From Gammaproteobacteria bacterium (lineage in GTDB: Bacteria > Pseudomonadota > Gammaproteobacteria > Steroidobacterales > Steroidobacteraceae), in NCBI GenBank assembly GCA_016874235.1, contig VGUJ01000003.1, positions 1 through 64,000 of the forward strand: a stretch of 64,000 nucleotides of DNA. Direction: 5' to 3'. Every line of letters begins with the position of its first letter. Position 1 is the stretch's first letter. Below the pieces are notes generated by a model. The model was not told where the DNA came from, made no database searches, and saw nothing but the letters and a program-made list of their open reading frames with translations. Made by a program: the position numbers and the translations under genes. Positions 56,550 to 64,000 of this stretch are shown piece by piece.

Positions 56550-57503
56550 TCAAGCGACGACGCGGGCGCCATCGGACTCAACCGGAACGACCCAGTGATC
56601 GGTCGCGACCCCGTTTCGCGCAAACTCGACGACCATCTGATCTCGAACCGCCTGCGCATTACTTGCGAGTGCCCAAGCGAACATCGTCGGTCCAGCACCC
56701 GAAATCGAACAGCCGAGCGCACCCGCCGCCAGCGCGGCGGAGCGAACGGCCGCAAACCCCGGGATCAACTGGCGACGCTGAGGTTCGATGACCACGTCAT
56801 TGAGACCCTCGCGAATGAGTTCGAGGTCGTTGGTGTAACAACCTGAGATAAATCCGGCGAGATTGGCCGTTTGCCAGACGAAATCCGCCATCGCCACATC
56901 ACGCTTCAAAATAGCGCGCGCCTGACGAGTCGAGAGAAACATATGCGGATGCGCGATGACCGCCGTAATGCCGGGTGGAACCGGAATACGCTTGACCCGC
57001 GGGTTGTCGATACCCACCGTCAAGACAAGCCCGCCGAAAAGCGACGGCGCAATATTATCGACGTGCAAGGAACCGCTCGCGACGGCCTCACCCTGCATTG
57101 CGAACTTCAACAATGCGAGTCGATCAAACGGCTCATCGAGCAGTGCATTGGCGGCGACCACCGCACCGACAGCCGATGCAGCCGAGCCGCCCAAGCCCGA
57201 ACCGAGGGGGATTCCCTTCTCGATGTGCATCTCGAAACCGAAAGCCGGCTTGGCCGCAACCTTGAGCGCCATCAATGCACGCCCAGCCGTATTTTTCTCC
57301 GGCTCGAGCGGCAAGTCGGTGGCAACACCCGAACAACCCGTGATGAGGATCCCGGGGCGGTCGCTTCGCGACACCGTGATTCGATCGCCGATCGCATCGA
57401 CGGCAAACCCCAAGATGTCGAACCCGATGCCCACATTGCCCACCGACGCCGGCGCAAAGGCCGTCGCGCGAGTCAATCCTTTCGGCTCGGCATGAGCGCT
57501 CAC
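56550..57503 (-). CDS. thrB: Homoserine kinase
   Basis: This 317-residue GHMP-family kinase has the ATP-binding motif GIPLGSGLGGSAASAVGAVV, the N-terminal FAPASVGNVGIGFDILGFAV, and the C-terminal GCSISGAGPTMFAW. It phosphorylates homoserine for threonine synthase. Its start overlaps the thrA stop by 4 bases, so the three thr genes are translationally linked. Confidence 0.96.
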   Translation of the reverse strand: MSAHAEPKGLTRATAFAPASVGNVGIGFDILGFAVDAIGDRITVSRSDRPGILITGCSGVATDLPLEPEKNTAGRALMALKVAAKPAFGFEMHIEKGIPLGSGLGGSAASAVGAVVAANALLDEPFDRLALLKFAMQGEAVASGSLHVDNIAPSLFGGLVLTVGIDNPRVKRIPVPPGITAVIAHPHMFLSTRQARAILKRDVAMADFVWQTANLAGFISGCYTNDLELIREGLNDVVIEPQRRQLIPGFAAVRSAALAAGALGCSISGAGPTMFAWALASNAQAVRDQMVVEFARNGVATDHWVVPVESDGARVVA

Positions 57504-59992
57504 AACCGCGCTCCGAGATAGGCAGATAAACGAAGCAGATCGGCAAAGATTCCGCCCGCAGTGACCTCCGGTCCCGCACCCGGCCCCTGAACGATGAGCG
57601 GATTCGAGTTGTAGCGAGCCGTCGCAAAGCGAACCACGTTGTCGGTGAGCGCGATATTGGCAAACGCATGTTTGGCATCGAGTTCGACGACACCCACGGT
57701 GGCGTCGCCGGCAGCCGTGAGACGACCGACGTATCGCAGCACTTTGCCACGCGACCGCGCGGACTCGAACCGCGCTTTCATGGCAGCATCGTGCTGGGGC
57801 AATCTCGTCAAAAACTCGTCGATAGAACCCTGCTCGAGACCGGCAGGAACGAGGCTCTCGACTTTGACGTCGGACATCTGAAGCGTCAGCCCCATTTCAC
57901 GACCGAGAATGATGAGCTTGCGCGCGACATCCATGCCGGAGAGATCATCACGCGGATCAGGTTCGGTATACCCACGCTGTTTCGCATCCACCACGATCTC
58001 ACTGAATTCCCGCGAACCATCGTAAACATTGAAGAGGTACGCCAACGTGCCCGAGAAGATACCCTCGATACTCGTCACGTCATCACCCGTCTCGCGCAGA
58101 TCGCGCAGCGTTTGAATCACCGGAAGACCCGCACCGACGGTGGCCTCATAGAGATAGTGAGTGCCGCCCGACCTTCGCGCCTCGCGCAATGTCCGATAGA
58201 ACTCCATCGGTGCGCTGTTGGCTTTCTTGTTCGGCGTGACGACGTGGATACCGGATGCCAACCACTTCGGATAGTGCTGCGCCACCTCGCCACTGGCCGT
58301 GCAATCGATGATCACGCGATTCGGCAAATAGTCGACGCCCACATGCGCAGCAAAGGCCTCAAGATCCGGTGCGGCACTCGAGGCTGAAAAATCTTTCTGC
58401 CACCGACTCAGTGACACGCCCATGTCCGACAGCAGCATCCGCTTGGACGACAATAAACCGCGAACACGCAAATCGAGTTTGAAGTCGCGGTGTAAACGCT
58501 CGCTCTGGGATGCCATCTGCTCAAGAAGCACACGCCCCACCGTTCCCGGACCGATCACACCCACCGAGACGGTGTGCGCCGAGAGATAAAAACTCGAATG
58601 CACGGTGCGCAGCGCACGGGTCGCCGCCTTCGCCGGAACGACGACGGAGATGTTTCGCTCCGAGGCGCCTTGAGCGATGGCGCGAACGTTGACCCCTGCC
58701 GCACCCAGCGCACCAAATACTTTGGCCGAGATGCCCGGGATGCCGGCCATGCCGTCGCCGACCACCGCCAGGATCGCAAGCTCGCGATCGACCTCGACAG
58801 ATTGAATCTGTCCGTCGTTGAGCTCGGTTGAAAATGCGGCACGCACGGTCGCCACCGCACGATCTGCCTGATCGCGAGGCACGGCACAACAGATCGAGTG
58901 CTCCGAACTACCCTGCGAGATGAGCACAACGGAAATACCCTCTTCGCGCAACGCCCCGAAGAGGCGCGAAGCGGTGCCCGGCACGCCGATCATGCCGGCT
59001 CCCTCGAGGTTGAGCAGCGCGATGTTTTCGATCGTCGTGATGCCCTTCACCGCGAGCGCGGACTGCGGTCGCGCACAAATCAAGGTCGCCGGGTGCTCGG
59101 GCGCAAAGGTATTGCGAATCCAGATGGGAATCTCGCGACCGACGGCAGGTGCCATGGTCTGGGGATGAATCACCTTCGCACCGAAGTACGCGAGCTCCAT
59201 CGCTTCGTTGTATGACAAGGAGTCGATGCCCTGCGCATCGGGCACGCGTCGCGGATCGGCCGACAGCACGCCGTCCACATCGGTCCAGATATGAATTTCC
59301 GCCGCGTCGAGCAACGACCCGAAAATCGAGGCCGAGAAATCACTTCCGTTACGACCGAGGGTCGTCTGTATGCCGCTCACGTCGGTTGCGATGAACCCCG
59401 TGATCACGAGTGTGCCCGCGAAATCGGCGGAGACCTGACTCGCGAGTCGACGCCTCGACTCGTCCCATTTGACGAGCGGACCCAGCGGTCCCCACTCCAC
59501 CACAACGATTTGCCGAGCATCAAGCCAACGGACGACCCCCGGCCGATGAACTGTTGTCTCACGTCGACTCTCGTAGAAATCTCGGAAGAGTCGTGTCGAC
59601 CAGATCTCGCCGTATCCGGAGATCAGATCGGTGATGTGCCGACCCGCCGAACGTGTCAGTCGGACGGCTTGAAGAATTCCTTCGATATCCTGTCGATCAC
59701 GATCGAAGCCATCGAGGTACCGCGTCGCGACCTCGGGAGCGAGCAACTCCCCGGCGATTCGGGTATGACGCTCGCGGATCGTGTCGAGACCTGATTGGAA
59801 ACCGAGATCCTGACGCTCCGCTTGGCCAACGAGCGTCAGCAGCGAGTCCGTCACCCCCTTGCACGCGGACAGCACGACCCCGAGGCGATTCGTCGACTGT
59901 TGGTCGAGGATGGCTGCAACGCGGCGGAAACAGTCCGCGTCGGCCACGCTGGAGCCGCCAAATTTGTGTACCGCCCAAGGGGAACCCGTCAT
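57500..59992 (-). CDS. thrA: Bifunctional aspartokinase/homoserine dehydrogenase
   Basis: This 830-residue fusion starts at the ATG at 59992; a TTG at 60001 is less likely. The aspartokinase domain (residues about 1-290) opens WAVHKFGGSSVADAD and has NGSDFSASIFGSLL. Tandem ACT domains (about 320-460) follow for allosteric control. The homoserine dehydrogenase domain begins VSVGVIGPGTVGRVLLEQ and includes LYEATVGAGLPVIQTL and DPRDDLSGMDVARKLIILGRE. It catalyses the first and third steps to threonine, and feedback inhibition by threonine is expected. No Thr-rich leader peptide is visible in the 100 bases upstream. Confidence 0.97.
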   Translation of the reverse strand: MTGSPWAVHKFGGSSVADADCFRRVAAILDQQSTNRLGVVLSACKGVTDSLLTLVGQAERQDLGFQSGLDTIRERHTRIAGELLAPEVATRYLDGFDRDRQDIEGILQAVRLTRSAGRHITDLISGYGEIWSTRLFRDFYESRRETTVHRPGVVRWLDARQIVVVEWGPLGPLVKWDESRRRLASQVSADFAGTLVITGFIATDVSGIQTTLGRNGSDFSASIFGSLLDAAEIHIWTDVDGVLSADPRRVPDAQGIDSLSYNEAMELAYFGAKVIHPQTMAPAVGREIPIWIRNTFAPEHPATLICARPQSALAVKGITTIENIALLNLEGAGMIGVPGTASRLFGALREEGISVVLISQGSSEHSICCAVPRDQADRAVATVRAAFSTELNDGQIQSVEVDRELAILAVVGDGMAGIPGISAKVFGALGAAGVNVRAIAQGASERNISVVVPAKAATRALRTVHSSFYLSAHTVSVGVIGPGTVGRVLLEQMASQSERLHRDFKLDLRVRGLLSSKRMLLSDMGVSLSRWQKDFSASSAAPDLEAFAAHVGVDYLPNRVIIDCTASGEVAQHYPKWLASGIHVVTPNKKANSAPMEFYRTLREARRSGGTHYLYEATVGAGLPVIQTLRDLRETGDDVTSIEGIFSGTLAYLFNVYDGSREFSEIVVDAKQRGYTEPDPRDDLSGMDVARKLIILGREMGLTLQMSDVKVESLVPAGLEQGSIDEFLTRLPQHDAAMKARFESARSRGKVLRYVGRLTAAGDATVGVVELDAKHAFANIALTDNVVRFATARYNSNPLIVQGPGAGPEVTAGGIFADLLRLSAYLGARL

Positions 59993-60095
59993 GGGTGTCA
60001 ATCCGTGTTGATCAAACTAGTAACTCTATCGGCGCCCACCCTTTGAACGCAAGGAAGGCCATTTGATGGCGGGGCTCCCCTAAACTGCCGCCTCC

Positions 60096-60923
60096 ATGGA
60101 TCTCGTCTCCGACCCACTCTCGATCGCCCTACTCGTTGCTCTGTTGGCCACGACCGGTCTCGTTGCAGGCCTGATTGCAGGGCTCCTTGGCGTCGGGGGC
60201 GGCATCGTGCTGGTCCCCGTGCTCGAGTACGCCTTACGCTTTGCCGGCTTTCCGAAAGAATGGTGTATGCATGTGGCGGTTGCGACATCGCTCGCCACCA
60301 TCATTCCGACGGCCATCGCCTCCTCCCGAGCTCACAATCTTCGCGGCGGGATCGACTGGGAAATCGTCAAGGCTTGGGCGCCTGGCATGATTTTCGGAGG
60401 CCTCGTCGGGAGCGTGCTAGCCGCCCAGGCGAGCGATGTCGTGTTGACCGGCGTATTCGGTTTTGTCGCGGCACTCGTGGCAGCGAAAATGTTTCTGCCT
60501 CTCGATCACGTGCGCCTCGCGCCGCAGGTTCCGCGAGGATTACCTGGCAATCTCCTCGCCGCCTCGATCGGCGGGGTATCTTCGATGATGGGAATCGGTG
60601 GCGGTACGCTCTCCGTTCCCGCCATGACTCTCACTGGAGGACCGATCCACTCGGCGGTCGGGACTGCAGCATTTTTTGGTCTCTTACTCGCGATCCCCGG
60701 AACGATCGGTTACCTGCTTGCAACTCCCGATGTCGTCCTGCCAGGACTGACCGTGGGGTTCGTGAGCTTCGCCGCTCTCGCCGTGATCGCCCCCATGTCG
60801 ATGATGACAGCTCCGTTCGGCGCAAGGCTGGCGCATTCTCTCGAGCGCAGGACACTATCGAGAATCTTTGGCGCATTTCTTTGTATCGTTGCGCTTCGCA
60901 TGCTGATCAGGACATTCCAATGA
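60096..60923 (+). CDS. TSUP (TauE/SafE)-family membrane permease
   Basis: This 275-residue protein has about eight hydrophobic segments in two repeats. The first repeat carries GLIAGLLGVGGGIVLVPVL and the second has GGVSSMMGIGGGTLSVPAM, the paired GxGG motifs of TSUP carriers. Such proteins export or import small organosulfur or carboxylate anions. It is divergent from thrA and overlaps the MaoC-type gene by 4 bases (ATGA), which suggests a common substrate pathway. Confidence 0.87.
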   Translation: MDLVSDPLSIALLVALLATTGLVAGLIAGLLGVGGGIVLVPVLEYALRFAGFPKEWCMHVAVATSLATIIPTAIASSRAHNLRGGIDWEIVKAWAPGMIFGGLVGSVLAAQASDVVLTGVFGFVAALVAAKMFLPLDHVRLAPQVPRGLPGNLLAASIGGVSSMMGIGGGTLSVPAMTLTGGPIHSAVGTAAFFGLLLAIPGTIGYLLATPDVVLPGLTVGFVSFAALAVIAPMSMMTAPFGARLAHSLERRTLSRIFGAFLCIVALRMLIRTFQ

Positions 60924-61921
60924 AGGTCGCCGGTCCCTACTTCGAAGACTTCCATCACGGTCTAGAGTTCGACGCGCCAGCGGTGACGCTGACGGAAGGT
61001 CATGCCGCCCTGCACCAAGCCTTGTTCGGGGATCGCTTGCGCTTACCGCTCGATCACGCTACCTCTGCACGAATCACCCATTCATCCGCGCCGTTTTGCC
61101 ATCCGCTTCTCGCGATCAACATCGCAATCGGGCAATCCACGTGGGCCTCGCAGCGGGTCAAAGCCAACCTTTTCTACCGCGGTCTTGTCTTACGAAGGCC
61201 GGTGTTTCTCGGCGACACCCTGTACACGCGCACCCGAGTCGTGGGGCTCCGACAGAACAAGCCTCAAGCCGGTCGCGCCGCAACAGGCATCGTCGCGCTC
61301 GACATGACGACGACCAACCAGCACGGCGAAACCGTTCTGCACTTCTGGCGCTGCCCCATGGTCCCCTGTCGCGATCCGGAAGCTCGAACGGGTCACGCTG
61401 ATGATCTCGAAGCCATCGGTCGCGCCGTCGCTCTCGAGGATGTGCGTGCGGCTGTGCCGACTGGGTGGGACACGGCCCCTACCTCCGCCTGGCTCGGAAC
61501 GCGCGGCACGAGCATCACGCCGGGTCAGCGAATCGTCATCGAAGCCCGTGACACCATCACGTCAGCGCCCGAACTTGTGCGCCTCTCGCTCAACATGGCG
61601 ATGGCCCACACCGATTCAAAACTCTCCTACCTTGGCGAACGACTCGTCTTCGGTGGTCACACGATCTTCTTGGGGTTTGCGCAGATCACCCGCGGGTTAC
61701 CGAACTTGCTCACGGTCTTGGCATGGGAGAGCTGCGATCACGTAGCACCCGTCGTCGAGGGCGATCGCTTGCGCACCGAGTTCACGGTGACGGATATCGA
61801 ATCCGTCGGCGCCTCGGGCGCGTCGCTGCTGCGCATTGACGCCGAGTGCTACTCGGCTCGAGGCCACCCCGAAGAGGAAACGCGCGTACTCGACTGGAAG
61901 TTTTGGGCACTCGGCGTTTGA
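60920..61921 (+). CDS. MaoC-like double-hotdog dehydratase
   Basis: This 333-residue protein starts at the ATG at 60920 overlapping the permease stop; the frame open upstream runs through the permease out of register. The N-terminal half begins GPYFEDFHHGLEFDAPAVTL, as in MaoC-domain proteins of the mesaconyl-CoA hydratase type. ALHQALFGDRLRL and the following ITHSSAPFCHPLL keep the helix and acid/His positions of the hot-dog fold, and the C-terminal half repeats it (GHTIFLGFAQI, HVAPVVEGDRL). It probably hydrates an enoyl-CoA-type substrate; coupling to a TSUP carrier hints at a branched or sulfur-containing acid. Confidence 0.78.
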   Translation: MKVAGPYFEDFHHGLEFDAPAVTLTEGHAALHQALFGDRLRLPLDHATSARITHSSAPFCHPLLAINIAIGQSTWASQRVKANLFYRGLVLRRPVFLGDTLYTRTRVVGLRQNKPQAGRAATGIVALDMTTTNQHGETVLHFWRCPMVPCRDPEARTGHADDLEAIGRAVALEDVRAAVPTGWDTAPTSAWLGTRGTSITPGQRIVIEARDTITSAPELVRLSLNMAMAHTDSKLSYLGERLVFGGHTIFLGFAQITRGLPNLLTVLAWESCDHVAPVVEGDRLRTEFTVTDIESVGASGASLLRIDAECYSARGHPEEETRVLDWKFWALGV

Positions 61922-61959
61922 ACGCTCTTCAGCGCACGTCGTCTTGACGATCGCTTCGA

Positions 61960-62283
61960 CTACTTCCCCGATTTTCCCTGCAAGGTATCGAGTTCCTGCT
62001 GCAAGATGCGCAACAGTCGCGCGATGTATTCGATCTGCCACCGCCCGCGCTCTTCGGCGGCTGTCGCATCGGGACGATAGGCATCGATGTTCGCTCGGTC
62101 GAGCAACTGCCTCTCAGATAGCAATCGCTCGACCGTATCGAGACGCTCTCTCGTGACGGCCAGCTCTCCGGCCATCGCCCATACTATGGCAAGCAATCGA
62201 TCGACATCGTGATCAGCAAAGAAATGAGGGCGCTTACCGCTCGCGGCCGCATTGATCAGTTTTTGCAGCTCGAGCTCGTTCAT
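61960..62283 (-). CDS. Small hypothetical helical protein coupled to a methyltransferase
   Basis: This 107-residue protein starts at the ATG at 62283, which overlaps the methyltransferase stop as ATGA; a longer frame up to 62490 lies inside that gene. It reads MNELELQKLINAAASGKRPH and then has helices rich in Leu, Glu and Arg (LLAIVWAMAGELAVTRERLD, LLRILQQELDTL) that could form a coiled coil. No cysteines, signal or known domain are visible. Coupling suggests it is a partner subunit or stabiliser of the methyltransferase. Function not recognised. Confidence 0.65.
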   Translation of the reverse strand: MNELELQKLINAAASGKRPHFFADHDVDRLLAIVWAMAGELAVTRERLDTVERLLSERQLLDRANIDAYRPDATAAEERGRWQIEYIARLLRILQQELDTLQGKSGK

Positions 62284-63473
62284 GAATCGTACCCACAGGC
62301 ATACCACATCCCGCCGCGACCATAATCTTCGACCTCGGTCGATACTTTGGGCATTTCGTCTTCGACCAGGGCATGGATCTCCGTCTCGAAAACGCGATCT
62401 CTCGCGACACCCAACTCCACCATTAGATCGGGCAGTCGCGTGTCGTGCAACGCGCTCCAGAATGGCTCGTTGTTGTACTGGCAATCCCAATCGCGGAGGA
62501 ATTGCTCGAACGCACCCATTCCACGATAAGGCGGTTGCTCGAGGTGGACCTGAACACCGCCGGGCGCCAGCAATCGCTTCGCTTCTCCCAAGATATTGCG
62601 AAGTGCCGAGTGTGAGGTCTCATGCAAGAACATGGTGCTGAAAATGAAATCGAAGCACCCGTCCTCAAAAGGAAGCGACTCCGCATTCGCCTGCTGAAAG
62701 GTCACGTTCTGGATACCCATACCGAGCGCACGCGCATGTCCGTAGCGCAACATGGGCGCCGAAAGATCGACCGCGATGATCTCGGCCTCCGGAAACGCCT
62801 GTGCGATCGGGAGCGAATTGTGACCAAGCCCGGCGCCCAGATCGAGAATCCGTGTTGGCGTCCAACCCGGTCTCCGTCGACGCAGCCACTCTGCAGTACC
62901 CCGACCCGCGCCATCGAGGAATCGTCCGAAGAGCCCCGTCGTGGTCGCGAACATTCCGGCGTCGTAGTTGGCCGCAGCCGTCACGTCGCCCTCAAGGTAC
63001 TCGGCGTAATAGCTACCCGGCATACAGTGGTTATCGAGTTCGCTCTGATAGCGCGGGACCGAAACCGTGGGATCGAGTCGCAGCGTTTCCGGATGCGCTG
63101 CCGTGAGCGCCCGCGCCCGGTCGCGAAGGGCTGCCATCTGGCGCAGCACCAGCGTACGGCCGGCTTGTTGTCGCATTTCCATCCCCGAGCGGCGTAGAGA
63201 GCTCCACATTCGGTAATAGGGATCCTCACGCATCGTCTCTCGAATCTCGCGTCGGGTCTCAGGCGGCGCTCCGTGCGACGCGTGCCACTGCGGCGCCGCG
63301 CGCTCTTTGAAGGCGATTGCGTTCCCGGTGACCACGACGCTGGCCATGAACTTGTTGAAGTTCGCAAGGAAATTGAATCGAGCGATGTCGTCGTGCGTGG
63401 CCACGGGCGACATCGCGTGCTGCCCGGCCTCGGTCCAGGGCGGCGCACATCCGAGCCGTGTGGCGTCTGTCAT
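62280..63473 (-). CDS. Class I SAM-dependent methyltransferase with long N-terminal domain
   Basis: This 397-residue protein starts at the ATG at 63473. The C-terminal half (about residues 205-330) is a Methyltransf_11-type fold: motif I ILDLGAGLGHNSLP, acidic end of strand 2 AEIIAVDLSAPML, then NAESLPFEDGCFDFIFST with HETSHSALRNILGEAKRLL. The first 200 residues form a separate helical part (ARFNFLANFNKFMASVV, then basic segments with Met and Arg) that matches nothing I recognise. It may bind the substrate. It is divergent from an MmgE/PrpD gene, with only 27 bases between, and is coupled to a 107-residue protein downstream. Substrate unknown. Confidence 0.8.
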   Translation of the reverse strand: MTDATRLGCAPPWTEAGQHAMSPVATHDDIARFNFLANFNKFMASVVVTGNAIAFKERAAPQWHASHGAPPETRREIRETMREDPYYRMWSSLRRSGMEMRQQAGRTLVLRQMAALRDRARALTAAHPETLRLDPTVSVPRYQSELDNHCMPGSYYAEYLEGDVTAAANYDAGMFATTTGLFGRFLDGAGRGTAEWLRRRRPGWTPTRILDLGAGLGHNSLPIAQAFPEAEIIAVDLSAPMLRYGHARALGMGIQNVTFQQANAESLPFEDGCFDFIFSTMFLHETSHSALRNILGEAKRLLAPGGVQVHLEQPPYRGMGAFEQFLRDWDCQYNNEPFWSALHDTRLPDLMVELGVARDRVFETEIHALVEDEMPKVSTEVEDYGRGGMWYACGYDS

Positions 63474-63500
63474 GCTCAAAATTGTAGCATCGGGTCTCAG

Positions 63501-64000
63501 ATGAACTCGTACAACAACATCACTCACCGCCTCGTGGAACGCTCGGTCTCGGCGCGTTTCTCGACCCTCTCACCGAACGCCGTTGCGTCTGCCAAGACCT
63601 TCATTCTCGACTCCATCGGCGTTGGGCTCTCAGGATCCCGCGTGCCACTCGTCAAAGACCTTGAGGCGCTCGCCGAGAACTGGGGTACGGGCGCCGCGGC
63701 GCGTATATGGGGTTCGGGGCGCCGCGTCCCGGCGAGCACTGCCGCCTTCATCAATAGTTACCAGATCCATAATCAGGAGTGGGACTGCCTGCATGAACCC
63801 GCCTTGGTTCATCCCATGGCCGTGATTCTCGGCTCGCTCACGGCGTGGTGCGATGCCCGCGGGGGCGTCCACGGCTCACAATTGATCGAGGGGTGCTCAG
63901 TGGCCGTCGATGTCGCCACCGCCATCGGACGCTCCGCCAAAAATAAACTCCGATTTTTTAGGCCGGCGATGTGCGGCGCGCTGGGCGCGACGGCGGGTAT
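63501..64000 (+). CDS. MmgE/PrpD-family protein, 3' end outside window
   Basis: The frame is open from the ATG at 63501 to the window edge, giving 166 complete codons. It opens MNSYNNITHRLVERSVSARF and has FILDSIGVGLSGSRVP, then ASTAAFINSYQIHNQEWDC and ALVHPMAVILGSLTAW, the N-terminal pattern of MmgE/PrpD proteins (2-methylcitrate dehydratase, cis-aconitate decarboxylase, immune-responsive gene 1 group). Which reaction it catalyses cannot be told. It is divergent from the methyltransferase. A 5-bp inverted repeat (ATGCT...AGCAT) lies in the short gap. Confidence 0.82.
   Translation, partial: MNSYNNITHRLVERSVSARFSTLSPNAVASAKTFILDSIGVGLSGSRVPLVKDLEALAENWGTGAAARIWGSGRRVPASTAAFINSYQIHNQEWDCLHEPALVHPMAVILGSLTAWCDARGGVHGSQLIEGCSVAVDVATAIGRSAKNKLRFFRPAMCGALGATAG

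Noticed and set aside
59993-60095. Threonine/isoleucine attenuator leader before thrA
   Set aside because: No short open frame with runs of Thr or Ile codons and no terminator-type hairpin with a U tract is visible in the gap.

Overview
The window is GC-rich, densely coded chromosomal DNA from a proteobacterium, most likely a gammaproteobacterium. The evidence is a complete ccmABCDEFGHI cytochrome c maturation operon, a thrABC operon with a fused aspartokinase/homoserine dehydrogenase, the uvrC-pgsA-tRNA-Gly-tRNA-Cys block known from Escherichia coli, and a purB-mnmA pair. A class II DAHP synthase and a RamB/ScfR-type regulator beside the glyoxylate genes suggest a non-enteric aerobic lineage; an order such as Steroidobacterales or Nevskiales is only a guess. 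There is no rRNA, CRISPR array, insertion sequence, integrase, phage gene or recognisable defence system.

From 0 to 18 kb lies an accessory, catabolic-looking region. It holds a partial VOC protein, a REDY-like protein, a FrdA-type flavoprotein, and an operon of GPH-type symporter, serine beta-lactamase-fold hydrolase and cytochrome b561/cytochrome c fusion. An IclR regulator, with a palindrome just upstream of it, then leads a VAO/GlcD-type FAD dehydrogenase and etfBA. After these come a zinc-type reductase, a peroxiredoxin, a dihydropyrimidinase-like amidohydrolase, an SDR, an aldehyde dehydrogenase, a GST, an alpha/beta hydrolase without a visible nucleophilic serine, and a rhomboid protease. 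The substrate of this region cannot be read from sequence.

From 17.8 to 27.2 kb is one tightly coupled minus-strand operon, ccmA to ccmI followed by an MFS (Tlc-like) and a MATE transporter. From 27.3 to 33.7 kb, a tRNA-Leu(UAA) and a tRNA-Cys/tRNA-Gly pair flank four exported or membrane-linked proteins: an esterase, a sorbosone-dehydrogenase-like protein, an M1 peptidase and a DUF6702 protein. From 33.8 to 36.8 kb are pgsA, uvrC and a type-5-like uracil-DNA glycosylase.

From 36.9 to 41.4 kb is the glyoxylate shunt (aceB, aceA) with its probable divergent regulator. From 41.4 to 50.3 kb are core genes: class II DAHP synthase, mazG, a NUDIX hydrolase, purB, mnmA, acnA and a HAD phosphatase. 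From 50.4 to 60 kb are msrPQ, a YgjP-type peptidase, a threonine-aldolase-like enzyme, tatD, a NERD-like membrane protein and thrABC. The last 4 kb carry a TSUP permease coupled to a MaoC-type hydratase, a methyltransferase coupled to a small coiled-coil protein, and the 5' part of an MmgE/PrpD gene cut by the window end. No intergenic gap reaches 300 bases.
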